Positions 49,321 to 60,062 of a DNA stretch of 64,000 bases are shown piece after piece. Every line of letters starts with the position of its first letter. Position 1 is the stretch's first letter. Origin of the DNA: Drosophila persimilis (Eukaryota; Arthropoda; Insecta; Diptera; Drosophilidae); contig NW_020825706.1 of the NCBI RefSeq assembly GCF_003286085.1, positions 3,286,001-3,350,000 of the forward strand. The letters are read 5' to 3'. Both the position numbers and the translations under genes were made by a program. The notes beneath the pieces are model-generated. The model was not told the origin of the DNA, made no database searches, and saw only the letters and a program-made list of their open reading frames with translations.

Positions 49321-50424
49321 CTATCTTAAGGTATGGATACTTTTAAAACTCTTTTTCGTAATCTTGGCGTCTTCTCTTTTGGGTCAAAGAACATGTTTTC
49401 TTTTCTCACAAACTTTTGCACTGTTTCTATTCATCAAATGCAAATTTTGGTCATCTTCCTAGAGAAACTACCGGCCAGAAAACAACCCCTAACTAAAGAT
49501 ACAAATATCGCGCAAAACAGTCACTTTCTTTTGCCTTTTCCTCAGTATTTTCTCCAGATGTAGCAGATACAACAATTACTGTACATTTCTGGTTTCTCTG
49601 ATCTACTTTTGACGTGTTCGATGTTTTTTCGCATACCTTTTGGTTTATTTTAATAAATATTTCAACAGCCACACAACGCACATCACCGCTCCACTATCCC
49701 TCCGATACATCCACCTGCATATAGCTGGAGCAGATACTAGTTTAGTATCTACTAAATATTTAAAAGCACCGTCAGATCGTAAAAGCAAAATGTATGCAAA
49801 GTACATGTCATGGCAGCAATCGAGGTGTAAAAAAGAGCACAAGATAAAAAGAGGAAAGAAAAAAGAAAAAAACTTTAAATAAATAAAACAGAAGACCAGA
49901 AGAAGACGTGGAGGAACCTGTGTGCACGGAGGGAGGAGGGAGGCTGCGAGGGAATGTTGCCAACTATATTGAATAAAGTTAGTATCTGTCGGTATGTTGC
50001 GCCTCATCGTGTGCCCTATACATAGGATATATAGATATATATTAAATATATATATTTACTCCATGTATATTACGTTTTTCTAAGCCATTTCTTGCTTACA
50101 TTTTGGTGCAAAACGGTGCCAGGCAAGTCAACGGAGATTCTTACACACATCGGAGTAAGTGTTTTTTTTTATGGTAGTAGTAGGTTTGTGTATTATATAG
50201 TTGTGTCTGTGTGTGTGTCTTGGAGAAATGTATCTGTCTGTTAGATGGGTGTTTCTCTGCCTTAGTCCTAGAGAGTAGCATCTACGTGTCCGCGTATCTA
50301 ATATAAACGTAAATTGGCAAACATTTTGCCCTCAAACATTTTTTTACATGTATTTTTTATGGTATTTCAGTGGCATGAAGATTTGTACGCATTTTATGGA
50401 CTGTATATCTAAAATATCGAAACA
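49321..50424. other. Non-coding DNA
   Basis: No gene seen. (GT)n at 50205-50218. Confidence 0.5.
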
Positions 50425-50935
50425 GAAAATAGTGCCTGTGTAGTATTTTTGTTGAAACTTTAGTATTTTCATAGACAATTAAATATTTATTTAATAAACT
50501 TAGCTATTTTCCAAGAAAAATTTGGTATTTTTTAATAATTTAACATTTTTAATAATTTTTTAATTTACGAAAATACTAAATGTTTTTATATGTCAGTATT
50601 TTTTGAACATTTTAGCATTTTCAAAGCTATTTTCTATTAGAAGCCATAGAATTTTTTCATAAATTGCAGTATTATTTTTATTTTCTTCAAAATAAAGTGT
50701 TTGTTCAGAATTTTTTTGTATTTTATTCATGAAAGTTAGTATTTTTCGATGAAGTTATAGTATTTTTTAGAAATTGCAGTATTTTTTCAATTTTCTTCAA
50801 AATATAGTGGTTCTTCAGAATTTTATAGTATTTTTTTCATGAAAGTTAGTATTTTTTTCATGAGTGTTAGTATTTTTTTGATAAATTTTCTTGATAAAGT
50901 AGAAAATGTTGTGGTTTTTTTCTTAGAAATTACAA
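50425..50935. repeat. GTATTTTT-family repeat block 3, 110-bp period
   Basis: Begins ATAGTGCCTGTGTAGTATTT, like block 2. AAATTGCAGTATT starts at 50661 and 50771 (110 bases), each followed by TTTTCTTCAAAATA, a TTCAGAATTTT block and CATGAAAGTTAGTATTTTT. Confidence 0.75.
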
Positions 50936-52432
50936 TCGCTCTTTCGACTTGTTAAACATTTCCTTACGAATCGGTAATTAAAATCGTTAATGAATGAGTT
51001 TCACATCGGTGTTTATTTTTAAGAATCCTTTCAATGAATATAAGAAGGCTTTATCTAGCAGCCAATGTTTACAATTTCCATACATTTGCCCCAACTATTT
51101 GTTGTTGTTGATGTTTTTTCCCACTTGTTTTTCCACTCGATGGGCATACGAAACTTTTCTCAGGAAATAGCAAAAATACCTCCAGACATGTCCGTCAGCT
51201 CTGGCTGCGAATGGGAGAATGTGAATATGAATGCAAAGGCGAATGCGAATGCGAATACGAGTGTGGTGCTGATTGTGTTGAGTCTCCATTATGCAGTGTC
51301 AGCAATGAAGGAGAAAAATAAGAGAGATAGAGAAAATTCCCAGAGGATTGCAGGAGAAGTACTTGGATTGACGCATGGCATATCTCTTGAGGCAGAGGCT
51401 GCGCATATTTATGATTCGTGTGTGTGTGTGTTTGTGTGTGCGTCTTATAAATAAAGCAAATGGCAAAATGGAAATGCAACTGCAACCAGAATCTGCATCC
51501 AGGAGGAGCAGTAGGAACATCTGAAACTGTGTCAACAATGCGTGCCATAAGGCACACAATCGTACTCGCTCGCATTCGCATCCACATCCTCTTAGCCATC
51601 ACCTTTTGTTGTTTGCATGGATGAAGGAATGTATGTACATCCTCGGACTGTGAGAACTTCTTACAGAAGCGTTCAAGAGATATTCTGGAATGCCAGCCGA
51701 ACGACTGAGGGGGGAAAACAAACACACCAGACTCAATAGGATACACGCTGAGAAAAGTCGAAGAGCACAAAAGAAGAGAAATGCAACTATATGTATATTA
51801 AATTCAAAAATATATGTATATATATAAAATAAAAAATATAAAAATAATAATAATACAAAAAAATAAAAATAATAATACATATAAATAAAAATAATATGTA
51901 AAATAGTTCAAATATTAAATAAACTATTATAAAACACTTTAAAATAAATATTAAACTTGAAGGAAATATATTTTATTTCAATATATACAAAAATGTATGC
52001 TTTACATATGTTTTATATGTGAAAATATTTCTTAAGTATAATATTAGCATTTTAATGCCAAAAAAGGTGAGTGCAAAACACTTACGTTTTTCAATATCCA
52101 ATCAGATAAAATCTCTGGGTAGACATTTGTAATTCTGAGTGTAAATAATAAAATGGCATGACTTTTTTGTCTGGCTGTATGCGAGCGAGGATATCTTGAA
52201 CACATTTGCTGACATCAGCAGGACAGCGAAACAGCATTTCCAAAAAAAAAATGTATATCTCCCCAGAATTAAGGGTTGCGCTCTGTCGGGGGATCAACAG
52301 TTGGTTGTGCCACAGTTACAGTTACAGGCCACCGCTTGCTGGACGCATTGGGGCATGGCAGGACAACGACAGGGACAGGGACAGGCACAGGGATAGGGGC
52401 AGAGCAGCAACTGCTTTATCGACGCTATGTAG
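50936..52432. other. Non-coding DNA, ending upstream of Ttc26
   Basis: GCGAATGCGAAT patch at 51239-51258, (GT)n at 51418-51440, TACACGCTGAGAAAAG at 51742-51757, AT island 51780-52000, and GGGACAGGCACAGG patch at 52373-52400. No gene supported. Confidence 0.5.
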
Positions 52433-52445
52433 GTTGCCAAGCGAC
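52433..52445 (+). promoter_or_regulatory. RFX X-box upstream of Ttc26
   Basis: GTTGCCAAGCGAC fits the X-box consensus RYYNYY-N(1-3)-RRNRAC at every position, with a one-base spacer. It lies 157 bases before the Ttc26 ATG, the typical window for ciliary genes. RFX factors (Rfx in fly, DAF-19 in worm) switch on intraflagellar transport genes through this site. Confidence 0.8.
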
Positions 52446-52602
52446 CGTAACCAAAGCGTTTGCTTTGCTCCAAAGCAGAAAATCCAAAACACACAGAACA
52501 CAGAAGCCGCACAGCCGTAAGAAAGGAAGGCAAAAATCTAGTAAAAGAAAAAAGAGGAAAAAACGAAGACAACTCTTGTGAAAAGGATAAACGCTGCAGA
52601 AA

Positions 52603-54588
52603 ATGGTAAGAAATGTAGCTTGAAAATTGTTGTCAGATACTTATGCGTGTTCTGCCACAGATACTTTCACGTGGAAAAACCGACTCGGCCAGCTCTAGGC
52701 ACACGAACAGCACCAGCGGCGGAGCAGCCCCTGGAGGAGCTGGCAAGCAACGCAAGGCCCCAGCACCGACCACCCTAGAGGATTTCATCATCAAAAGGGA
52801 CTACACGGGGGCCAGGGCATTTCTAGAGGTATTACACAGTCTCGGGGGTGGAGATTAAACTATAATCTAAATAAATAAATAATCTATTCCGTTGTCCTGT
52901 AGTACACCAACGATGAGGATGATGATGAGGAAAATGAGGCGGCCGGAGGTGCAGCAGCCAGTGGTTTGAAGCAACGACAAGTGGATCAATGGATTGCCTT
53001 TTGCAATTTCCATTTGGGTGACTATCAGCAGGCCCTCACGCAGTACAAGGCCATCCAAAAGACAAGCGACAAGGCCAACGTGGAGCTCAATCTGGCCGTG
53101 TGCATGTTCTATCTGGGTCTCTACGAGGAGGCCCATCAACTGGTGTCGAATACATCCGAGGAGAGTCCTCTCAAGCAGCGTCTGCTCTTCCATTTGGTCC
53201 ACAAATTGGGCAGCGTTGAGGAGTGGGCGGAACTGCACGATGATCTGGAGAATTCCTCGAGTGTGGAGCAGCAGCTGAGTCTCGCGTCGATGCATTACCT
53301 TCGGGCGCACTATCAGGAGGCCATCGACGTGTACAAGCGTGTCCTGGTGGACAACAAGGACTACATGGCCATCAATGTGTATCTGGCGTTGTGTTTCTAC
53401 AAATTGGACTACTACGATATGTCCCAGGAGGTCCTCGATGTGTATCTCGGCCAGCATTCGGACAGCACCATTGCCATTAATCTGAAGGCCTGCAATCGAT
53501 TTCGTTTGTTCAACGGCCGTGTGGCCGAGCAGGAGATCAAAAATATCGCCGATAATGGCACCTTTGGTGCGGATCTTTTGCGTCACAATCTGGTGGTGTT
53601 TCGGAATGGCGAAGGAGCCCTGAGGGTCCTGCCGGGACTGCTTAATATCGTGCCAGAGGCCCGTCTGAATCTGGCCATTTACTATCTGAAACAGGGCGAT
53701 GTCCAGGAGGCCCACGCCTTGATGAAAGAACTGCAACCCACATCGCCACACGAGTACATACTCAAGGGTGTGGTTCATGCCGCTTTGGGGCAACAATTGG
53801 GTTCGGTAGGGCATCGAATCTTTGGTCCTTGGCTTTATATACATCTATTTTTATTATTGGCAGAAGGAACACATAAAAACCGCGCAGCAGAATCTTCATT
53901 TGGTTGGCAGTTCGGCCACAGAATGTGATACGATACCCGGGCGCCAGAGCATGGCCTCGGCCTTCTTTCTCTATCAACAGTTCGAGGAGGTCCTGGTGTA
54001 CATGAACTCCATAAGGAGTTACTTTGTGAACGATGACGTTTTCAACTATAATTTCGCACAGGCCAAATGTGCCACAGGCTACTACAAGGAGTCCGAGGAG
54101 CTGCTGATGCAAATCACAGACATGGACATCAAGAATCAGCACACATACTGCATGATCCTGGCCAAGTGCCACATCCATTGCAACCATCCGGAGCTGGCGT
54201 GGAATGTTTTCATCACGCGGGACACCAATGCCGAAGCCTTTCTGCTCCTGCAGCTGATTGCCAATGAATGCTACAAATGCGAGGAGTTCTGGGTGGCCGC
54301 CAAGGCATTCGATATGCTCGAAAAGTGAGTTTACTTTCGGTTTACCCAATTCCAAAATGTAATCCCTGGTCTATACATCTTTTCCCTAGACTCGATCCCA
54401 GTCCGGAGAATTGGGAGGGTAAGCGGGGTGCCTGCGCGGGTGTCTTGTATGCCATGGCCACAAAAGCCCATCGGGGACGTCCTGGCGGTGGCATATCAGA
54501 GGTCATTGGTATACTCAGGGAATCATCCAATTCTCAGGCAGAGGCCATGATCAAAACTATACGTAAACATATTAGTAATTTTAAATAG
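52603..54588 (+). CDS. Ttc26: Intraflagellar transport protein IFT56 / TTC26
   Basis: Five exons: 52603-52605 (ATG only), 52661-52828, 52903-53805, 53864-54324 and 54390-54588; introns of 55, 74, 58 and 65 bp. All phases join, giving 577 residues, against 554 in human TTC26. The conserved N-terminus reads M-ILSRGKT after splicing. Then come a low-complexity Ser/Gly/Ala linker, LEDFIIKRDYTGA, an acidic DEDDDEENE stretch and tetratricopeptide-like repeats. Near-identity blocks with animal TTC26 include QLSLASMHYLRAHYQEAIDVYKR, CFYKLDYYDMSQEVL, HNLVVFRNGEGALRVLP, ECDTIPGRQSMAS and the LDP.PE.WEGKRGAC C-terminus. IFT56 is a peripheral subunit of the IFT-B complex that moves cargo along cilia; in flies the expected sites are sensory neurons and possibly sperm. 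The second donor (GTATTA) is weak but the only one that keeps frame. Confidence 0.96.
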
Positions 54589-54678
54589 GGGGAATCAAGG
54601 TTTCTTTTAGTAAATTAAGGAACAATTTTTGAAATTTATTCATAGAAAATAGAAAAGGAATTTAGAAAAAATCCTAGT

Positions 54679-54684
54679 AATAAA
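54679..54684 (+). other. Polyadenylation signal of Ttc26
   Basis: AATAAA 91 bases after the TAG at 54586-54588. Confidence 0.6.
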
Positions 54685-54808
54685 TCGAAAGCCTCTATAG
54701 CCTTTAATATGCTCAAAGCCTTTAATGAAACATTTTGAAGACCGAAAAAATATTTTCTCCCAAAAAAAGTATCAAAAAAAGTTTCCAAAAACTTACAATA
54801 ATTCTATT

Positions 54809-55042
54809 ATGCCGCCCAAAACCGTTTCCGAAACGGTTATCCTTCCAAAAGAGCAGCCGATTATCGTTTCCTATAGGGTTAAAGTTCCCAAAACGCAGCA
54901 TAAAGATGTTTTCAATGCGGTTAGAGTCGAAAGAGAGTTTGAAACTGGAAATAAAGGCTCTTACGATAAAGAAAAACCTACAGAAAAGGTATTTAATGAT
55001 TTCCACAGCACTTTTCAGATTAAAAAAATTACCCAAAGATAG
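54809..55042 (+). CDS. Unassigned lysine-rich small protein, possible
   Basis: 77 residues from the ATG at 54809 (in-frame ATG also at 54725). The sequence is MPPKTVSETVILPKEQPIIV..., a basic K/V/E/P-rich protein of reasonable complexity with no signal peptide. It begins 220 bases after Ttc26 on the same strand. A second frame (54735-55115) is also open and lysine-rich, so base composition alone may explain both. No homologue recognised. The 5' part contains a near-perfect palindrome (AACCGTTTC-GAAACGGTT, about 54821-54840). Confidence 0.3.
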   Translation: MPPKTVSETVILPKEQPIIVSYRVKVPKTQHKDVFNAVRVEREFETGNKGSYDKEKPTEKVFNDFHSTFQIKKITQR

Positions 55043-55351
55043 TCGCAAAAGCAAAAAGAGAATGCCCAATCCAACCCAAAGCGGAAAGAAGCAAAACATA
55101 AAAAAAAAAACATAATTTCCATACACAAAAATACAAAAAAAAATATAATTAAATAAATGAATCTTAATAAAAAAAGTAATTTACAAAATTAATTCTAATC
55201 AAATATTGCAAATAACAACAACCACACTTGCAGGGTATCTGAAAACAAAAAAATAATTATTTTACTGACACAATGCAGAGAGGGGGAAAACAGCAAGAAA
55301 CATTCTCGACTCTGTATTAGCTCAGGCTAAAAAAAAAACAAAAACAATTAT
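55043..55351. other. Non-coding DNA, left flank of Helitron copy 2
   Basis: A-rich. AGAAACATTCTCGACTCTGT at about 55297 has a relative at about 56932 on the other side of the Helitron. Confidence 0.5.
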
Positions 55352-56445
55352 TATACCCGATACTCAAAATGAGTATTGGGGTATATTAGATTTGTGGTGA
55401 AAGTGGATGTGTGTAACGTCCAGAAGGAATCGTTTCCGACCCCATAATGTATATATATTCTTGATCAGCATCAAAAGCCGAGTCGATTGAGCCATGTCTG
55501 TCTGTCTGTCCGTCCGTCTGTCCGTCTGTCCGTCCCCTTCAGCGCCTAATGCTCAAAGACTATAAGAGCTAGAGCAACGATGTTTTGGATCCAGACTTCT
55601 GTGATATGTCACTGCTACAAAAATATTTCAAAACTTCGCCCTGCCCACTACCGCACACACAAAGGACGAAAATCTGTGGCATCCACATTTTTAAAGATAC
55701 GATAAAACCAAAAACGCAGACTCGTAGAGGATGACCATATCTTCTAGAGTGTAAAATCTCAACTAGATCGTATAATTATTAGAGCCAGAATCAAGACAAC
55801 AATTTCATTCTTTCTCGCTCTGTCTCTCTCTAACACACAGGTTTCATGGTCGGTTTCGCCAATTGAAAAATATGAGTTCAAGGATCTCAGAACCTATAAG
55901 AGCCAGAGCAACCAAATTTGGTATCCACACTCCTGTGATATCGGACCTTGACCGTTTCGGGTCGCCACACCCCCTTCCGCCCACGTAATGGACGAAAATC
56001 TGAGGCATACACAAATCTCAGAGACTATTAAGGCTAGAGTAACCAAATTTGGTACACACACTCCCTTAAGATGTCACTATAAAACGTATATCTCAAAATT
56101 TCGCCCCACCCCACTCCGCCCCCACAAAGAACGAAAATCTGTGGCATCCACAATTTTGAAGATACGAGAAAACTAAAAACGCAGAATCATAGATAATGAT
56201 CATATCTATCTATCTGAATCTGGATCAGATCAGATAATTTTTATAGCCAAAGGGAACAAATCAATTTGCACTGGCTACGCAGCGTCCGACGTCACGCTCA
56301 GACTGATTTTCTGTCTCTCTCGCACGCACTCTTCGTCGTGTCGCTTAATATTAGCGGCGTCTGCCGGAGGAGAGCCATACTGACTTAGTATCGGGTATAA
56401 CTGTAGAGTTGCGGTGTCCGCAGCAACTCACAACGTTCCCCCTCG
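55352..56445 (+). mobile_element. DINE-1/INE-1-like non-autonomous Helitron, copy 2 (fuller copy)
   Basis: Same ends and block order as copy 1: TATACCCGATACTCAAAATG start, (TGTC)n(CGTC)n at 55495-55535, and terminal hairpin plus CCCCCTCG at 56445. About 1.09 kb. Contains repeated sub-blocks of the type AAAGGACGAAAATCTGTGGC / GGTATCCACACTCCTGTGAT, so the element itself is internally repetitive. A CT-rich block (55806-55832, GA-rich on the minus strand) is conserved in both copies. No coding capacity. Confidence 0.88.
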
Positions 56446-56649
56446 TTTGTTTTTGTATTCTTTCTATCGAGACACACCGACTCGACGCTGACCGAGGCAT
56501 TGACGAAGCCGAGTAGCATTTCGGAGGCGAAGGTAGCGTAAAAAATAATTGAAGTAGTAGCCCCGCGCGCCCGTACCATGAAGCGTCAAACGAAAATTTA
56601 AAGAGAATTTGTTCCTCATGCAACATCTTGGTATTGTATAGTCTTTGGC
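56446..56649. other. Sequence between two Helitron 3' ends
   Basis: About 200 bases, GC-balanced (TCGAGACACACCGACTCGAC, GAGGCGAAGGTAGCG). Not recognised; could be an extra module of the element or trapped host DNA. Confidence 0.4.
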
Positions 56650-56719
56650 CATACTGACTTAGTATCGGGTATAACTGTAGAGTTGCGGTGTCCGCAGCAA
56701 CTCACAACGTCCCCCCTCG
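56650..56719 (+). mobile_element. Second Helitron 3' terminus (fragment)
   Basis: Repeats the last ~70 bases of copy 2 (CATACTGACTTAGTATCGGG, the GTTGCGG..CCGCAGCAAC hairpin, CCCCCTCG) almost exactly, 274 bases further on. Confidence 0.85.
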
Positions 56720-56739
56720 TATTTCGTCTCTTTTTGACA

Positions 56740-57215
56740 CGTTTGTTGGTCGATCCACGGGCTGCGCAAAGTATACCTTCGCTTACATACACACATATGT
56801 ATGTACATATGTATGTATGTACCTGTATGAGTGGATAATGTATGCTTTTGTTTGAGAAATAAACTCTGTCTCACTCGCACTTGTCACTAGCCGCTCATTT
56901 GCAGACACCAATTCCCTATGTCCAAAAGCAAGAAACATACGACTCTGTATTTGCTCAGAAAAAAGAAACAAAAAGAGACTTTTTGTTCGTCTCCTCTTTC
57001 ACACTTTTTTTTGCAGATCCCTAGGCCGATCGGCAAGCAGCCCAACGCTACCCAAAGCTTCCTCTGATGTGTGTAAGCATACGTGCTTTTGCTTTGCATA
57101 CATACTCGTGTGCGTGCATATGTGTGTTTGCATGCGTGCTTTTGCCCGAGAAATAAATGCCAATAAGCTCTTTGTCTCACTCTCACACTAGCCGCTCATT
57201 TGCAGGCACCTTTTT
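56740..57215. repeat. 301-bp-spaced direct repeat
   Basis: CACTAGCCGCTCATTTGCAG occurs at 56885 and 57186. Each copy is preceded by TCTGTCTCACTC/TTTGTCTCACTC, GAGAAATAAA, TGCTTTTG and a TATGTATG/GTGCGTGCATA-type microsatellite. Two diverged tandem units of about 300 bp. Confidence 0.8.
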
Positions 57216-59599
57216 CTTGTGTTGTGCGACTGATGCGTGTTCGTTCTTGCCTGTTCAGCCAAGACAAAACGAAGATAAGAAATGTGTTCGGTGTTCGGTT
57301 GAGTGGGAGATCGGGCAATTCTTTGTATTGCTTTTTGTTTGCTTGCTTCTAAGCTCATCAATTCATTTAAATTAGTTTCAAGCATAATTAATGCAAATAT
57401 TTTCATGATTTAAGTGACAGAAAATCCTCTGCATGCAACCATAAATACATATCTGGTAATCCAATTTCAATAATTTGTAACCCAATTATCAGGCTCAACC
57501 GCAGGCTCCAAGTGAAATCAAATTGATTTTGAGTGTTCATATTTTCGAAATTGATTAAATCATAAGCAATGCAAAAATGATATTAATTTATTGACAAATA
57601 TTTCCAGGCATCAATTTTCTCATCATTAGAGATTAATTTGTGGCACACACACACACACACACACCACTAAAATGTGGCATCCGCAAAAACACTTTGTCTA
57701 ATTAATTTAATCGAAATTTTGTCTGTTGAGGAGGGGTGGGGGGGGGGGGGGGGGGGGGCATTTTGCAAAAGTTATGTCCACTTAATAAATCTGGGCCAAC
57801 ATCTTTCAAAAACTAATTGATAATTAATGAAATAAAATTCCATCTTCATCTTTTGCTGCTGCCAACAAAATTCTCAGCTCAATTTAATTCCCTTGAGAGG
57901 CAATTATGCTTGAAATGTAGCCCTCATCCTTACAGCTCTCTCCCTCCCCCTCTCTCTCTTTCTCTCTCTTTGTCGCCTTCTTTCTTTGCCTGCAGTTTTG
58001 CTTTTGTTCAATTTGCTGGCCATTTGCTTGCCTGCAGGCCTTGGGCCAACACCAGAGAGACACCAGGGCCAAAACGAGAGCCAAAGGCCCAGCAGCAAAT
58101 GGGAGAAACGCATAATTAATGCGATTAGCAAAATGCGAAAGTGTGACAGAAATAACAACAATACGGACTATGATAATAGCAACAAAAGTGGCAGGAAATT
58201 TAAAAGGATCTACAGAATTGGGGATACTCCTTTTTACAGAATTTTTTCTTTTGTAAATGTTATCAGAAAATACCGAATTTAGGCGATTTGAGTATGCCGC
58301 TCATGCAGAATCATTAATAGGGAATTTATCTAATAGGTTTTAAAAAATAGAGGCGATCGGATCAAAAATACTGCGAGTATAAACTACGTTTACCCAGTGT
58401 GGCTTAGCAGTAAAAATTTAATTTCCATGGGAGCTCTCTACTGGCATTTGGTATAGATTGAATATATAACAAATTTTAATAAAAATATACTTTTCGAAAA
58501 TATTTATTACAGATTGTGAATTTTAAATTTAAATTAAATTTTAAATATTTTAAATTCTGTGGAAATCTAAAGTTTCTCTCTAGAACATTAAAATTAGAAT
58601 AATAAACTACTTTTATTTGTATTTTTTCACGGATAACCTCATAGATTACTCTTTTAGTATATTCTCAGGTCCCTGTGCGAATTTTTTAATAATAATATGG
58701 ATAATGTATAGAAATTTCTGCCTTTAACCAAACGATTCGCACATTCAGCCTACCCCAAATCCCACCCTAAGTTTCCCCTAAAGTAAAAACAACGCATGAA
58801 GCCCACATTTAGGGGATCTTCTAGGTCCTTCTGCAGCCCAGTTGGAGCCTGGGCAATGGCTCGGCTCCTCCAGTAGACCAGCGGAAATGTGTCGCAGCCA
58901 TTTTGTCTAATTGGCTTTGGCTGCTTAGTCGAGAGAGGAAGAGAGAGAGAGATAAACCGGAAATGGCGCAGCATTCGACTTAAATATATGTATAGATTTT
59001 TCCTGTAACACTTTTGCTAATTAGTCGAGCAAAAAATATTTAAACAGCAGTTTTCCGATGAGCAGAGAAAACTTTAAGGCAAATTCCAAGCTCGCATCTG
59101 ATGCAATTTTTTCGCAAACAAAAAACTTTTGGCCGAGGCTATAAATCAGCTGGCCTCGGTCTCGGGTTCTTTGTTCTTTCTTTACGCTCTTAACAATTCC
59201 ATTACAAAAATTAAAAGCAAATGCAAAGAGAGAGAGAGAATGAGAACTTTTTCCAGCTCGAAAGATAAAAAACGATGCAAAGAAAATAGTTATTAAATAT
59301 TTCTTTGGCTCAATTGCTGAGCAAACTTTTCACACAGACAGCCAGTCAGCCCGTCAGCAGGCAGGCAGCACCTTACGAATAAATGAAAAGAAAAGAAAAA
59401 ATTGTTAACCAAATGAAAAACAGAAAGAAGTCTTCTGATCCTGAAAGTTTTTCTTATACAGCGGATAAAGCGGATATAGCGGATATATGTATGTATACGG
59501 TTTATAATTTATGTCAGTTTTTCATTGCCCTGCAGAGAAGGTTGCCATGTCTTTGGAGGAGTCTTTTGAACTTTTTGAACAGAAAGAGGAATGATTGAT
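57216..59599. other. Non-coding DNA
   Basis: (CA)n at 57643-57663, G21 at 57738-57758, CT-rich 57943-57970, an exact CAGTGTGGCTTAGC at 58395-58408 and a short AT-rich patch 58440-58640. No gene supported. Confidence 0.5.
57738..57758. repeat. Poly-G tract (G21)
   Basis: Uninterrupted G run preceded by GAGGGGT; the second G21 of the window. Confidence 0.9.
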
Positions 59600-59855
59600 T
59601 AAAAATCCGAAAAACGATCATTAAGAAAAAATTAAAGGAATATTGATTGTTTTTATTAAGATAATCCAACAAAAATCTTATATTAATACACCTCTTAATA
59701 TTTAAATCAATTAAAATAAACAAATAATTATATCCCAATATCAGCCTGAAGGCCTTGTTTTTCTTGTATATTTAATTTAATAAAATTAATTAATTAAATT
59801 ATTATCATTTTTAATTACGACTACTATTTAATTATTATTATTTTTATTTAATTAT
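59600..59855. repeat. AT-rich flank of the Jockey element
   Basis: TTTAATTATTATTATTTTTA simple sequence. Its last ~22 bases reappear after the element's poly-A at 62583, a possible target-site duplication, though low complexity weakens the argument. Confidence 0.5.
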
Positions 59856-60062
59856 ATTGAGTCTCGATCATGCTCCCGTTGAATACGGACGCGTTCCAAC
59901 ATCGTTGTGAAAGACTTTGCAGAAGCAATAAAAACGGACAAGCCCACTACAGTGGAAATAACAAACAACTTACTTGTGCGAAAACGTTTAAGCGCCCGGT
60001 ACTCGTGAAACTAAGTGCCGCTCGCGAATCTAAGCGAATTTAATCTAACCTTCCCCATAACC

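Noticed and set aside
52867-54355. Long minus-strand open frames (325 and 197 codons)
   Set aside because: They are antisense to the well-supported Ttc26 exons, and their composition (I/V/H/Q-rich) reflects reverse reading of conserved codons.
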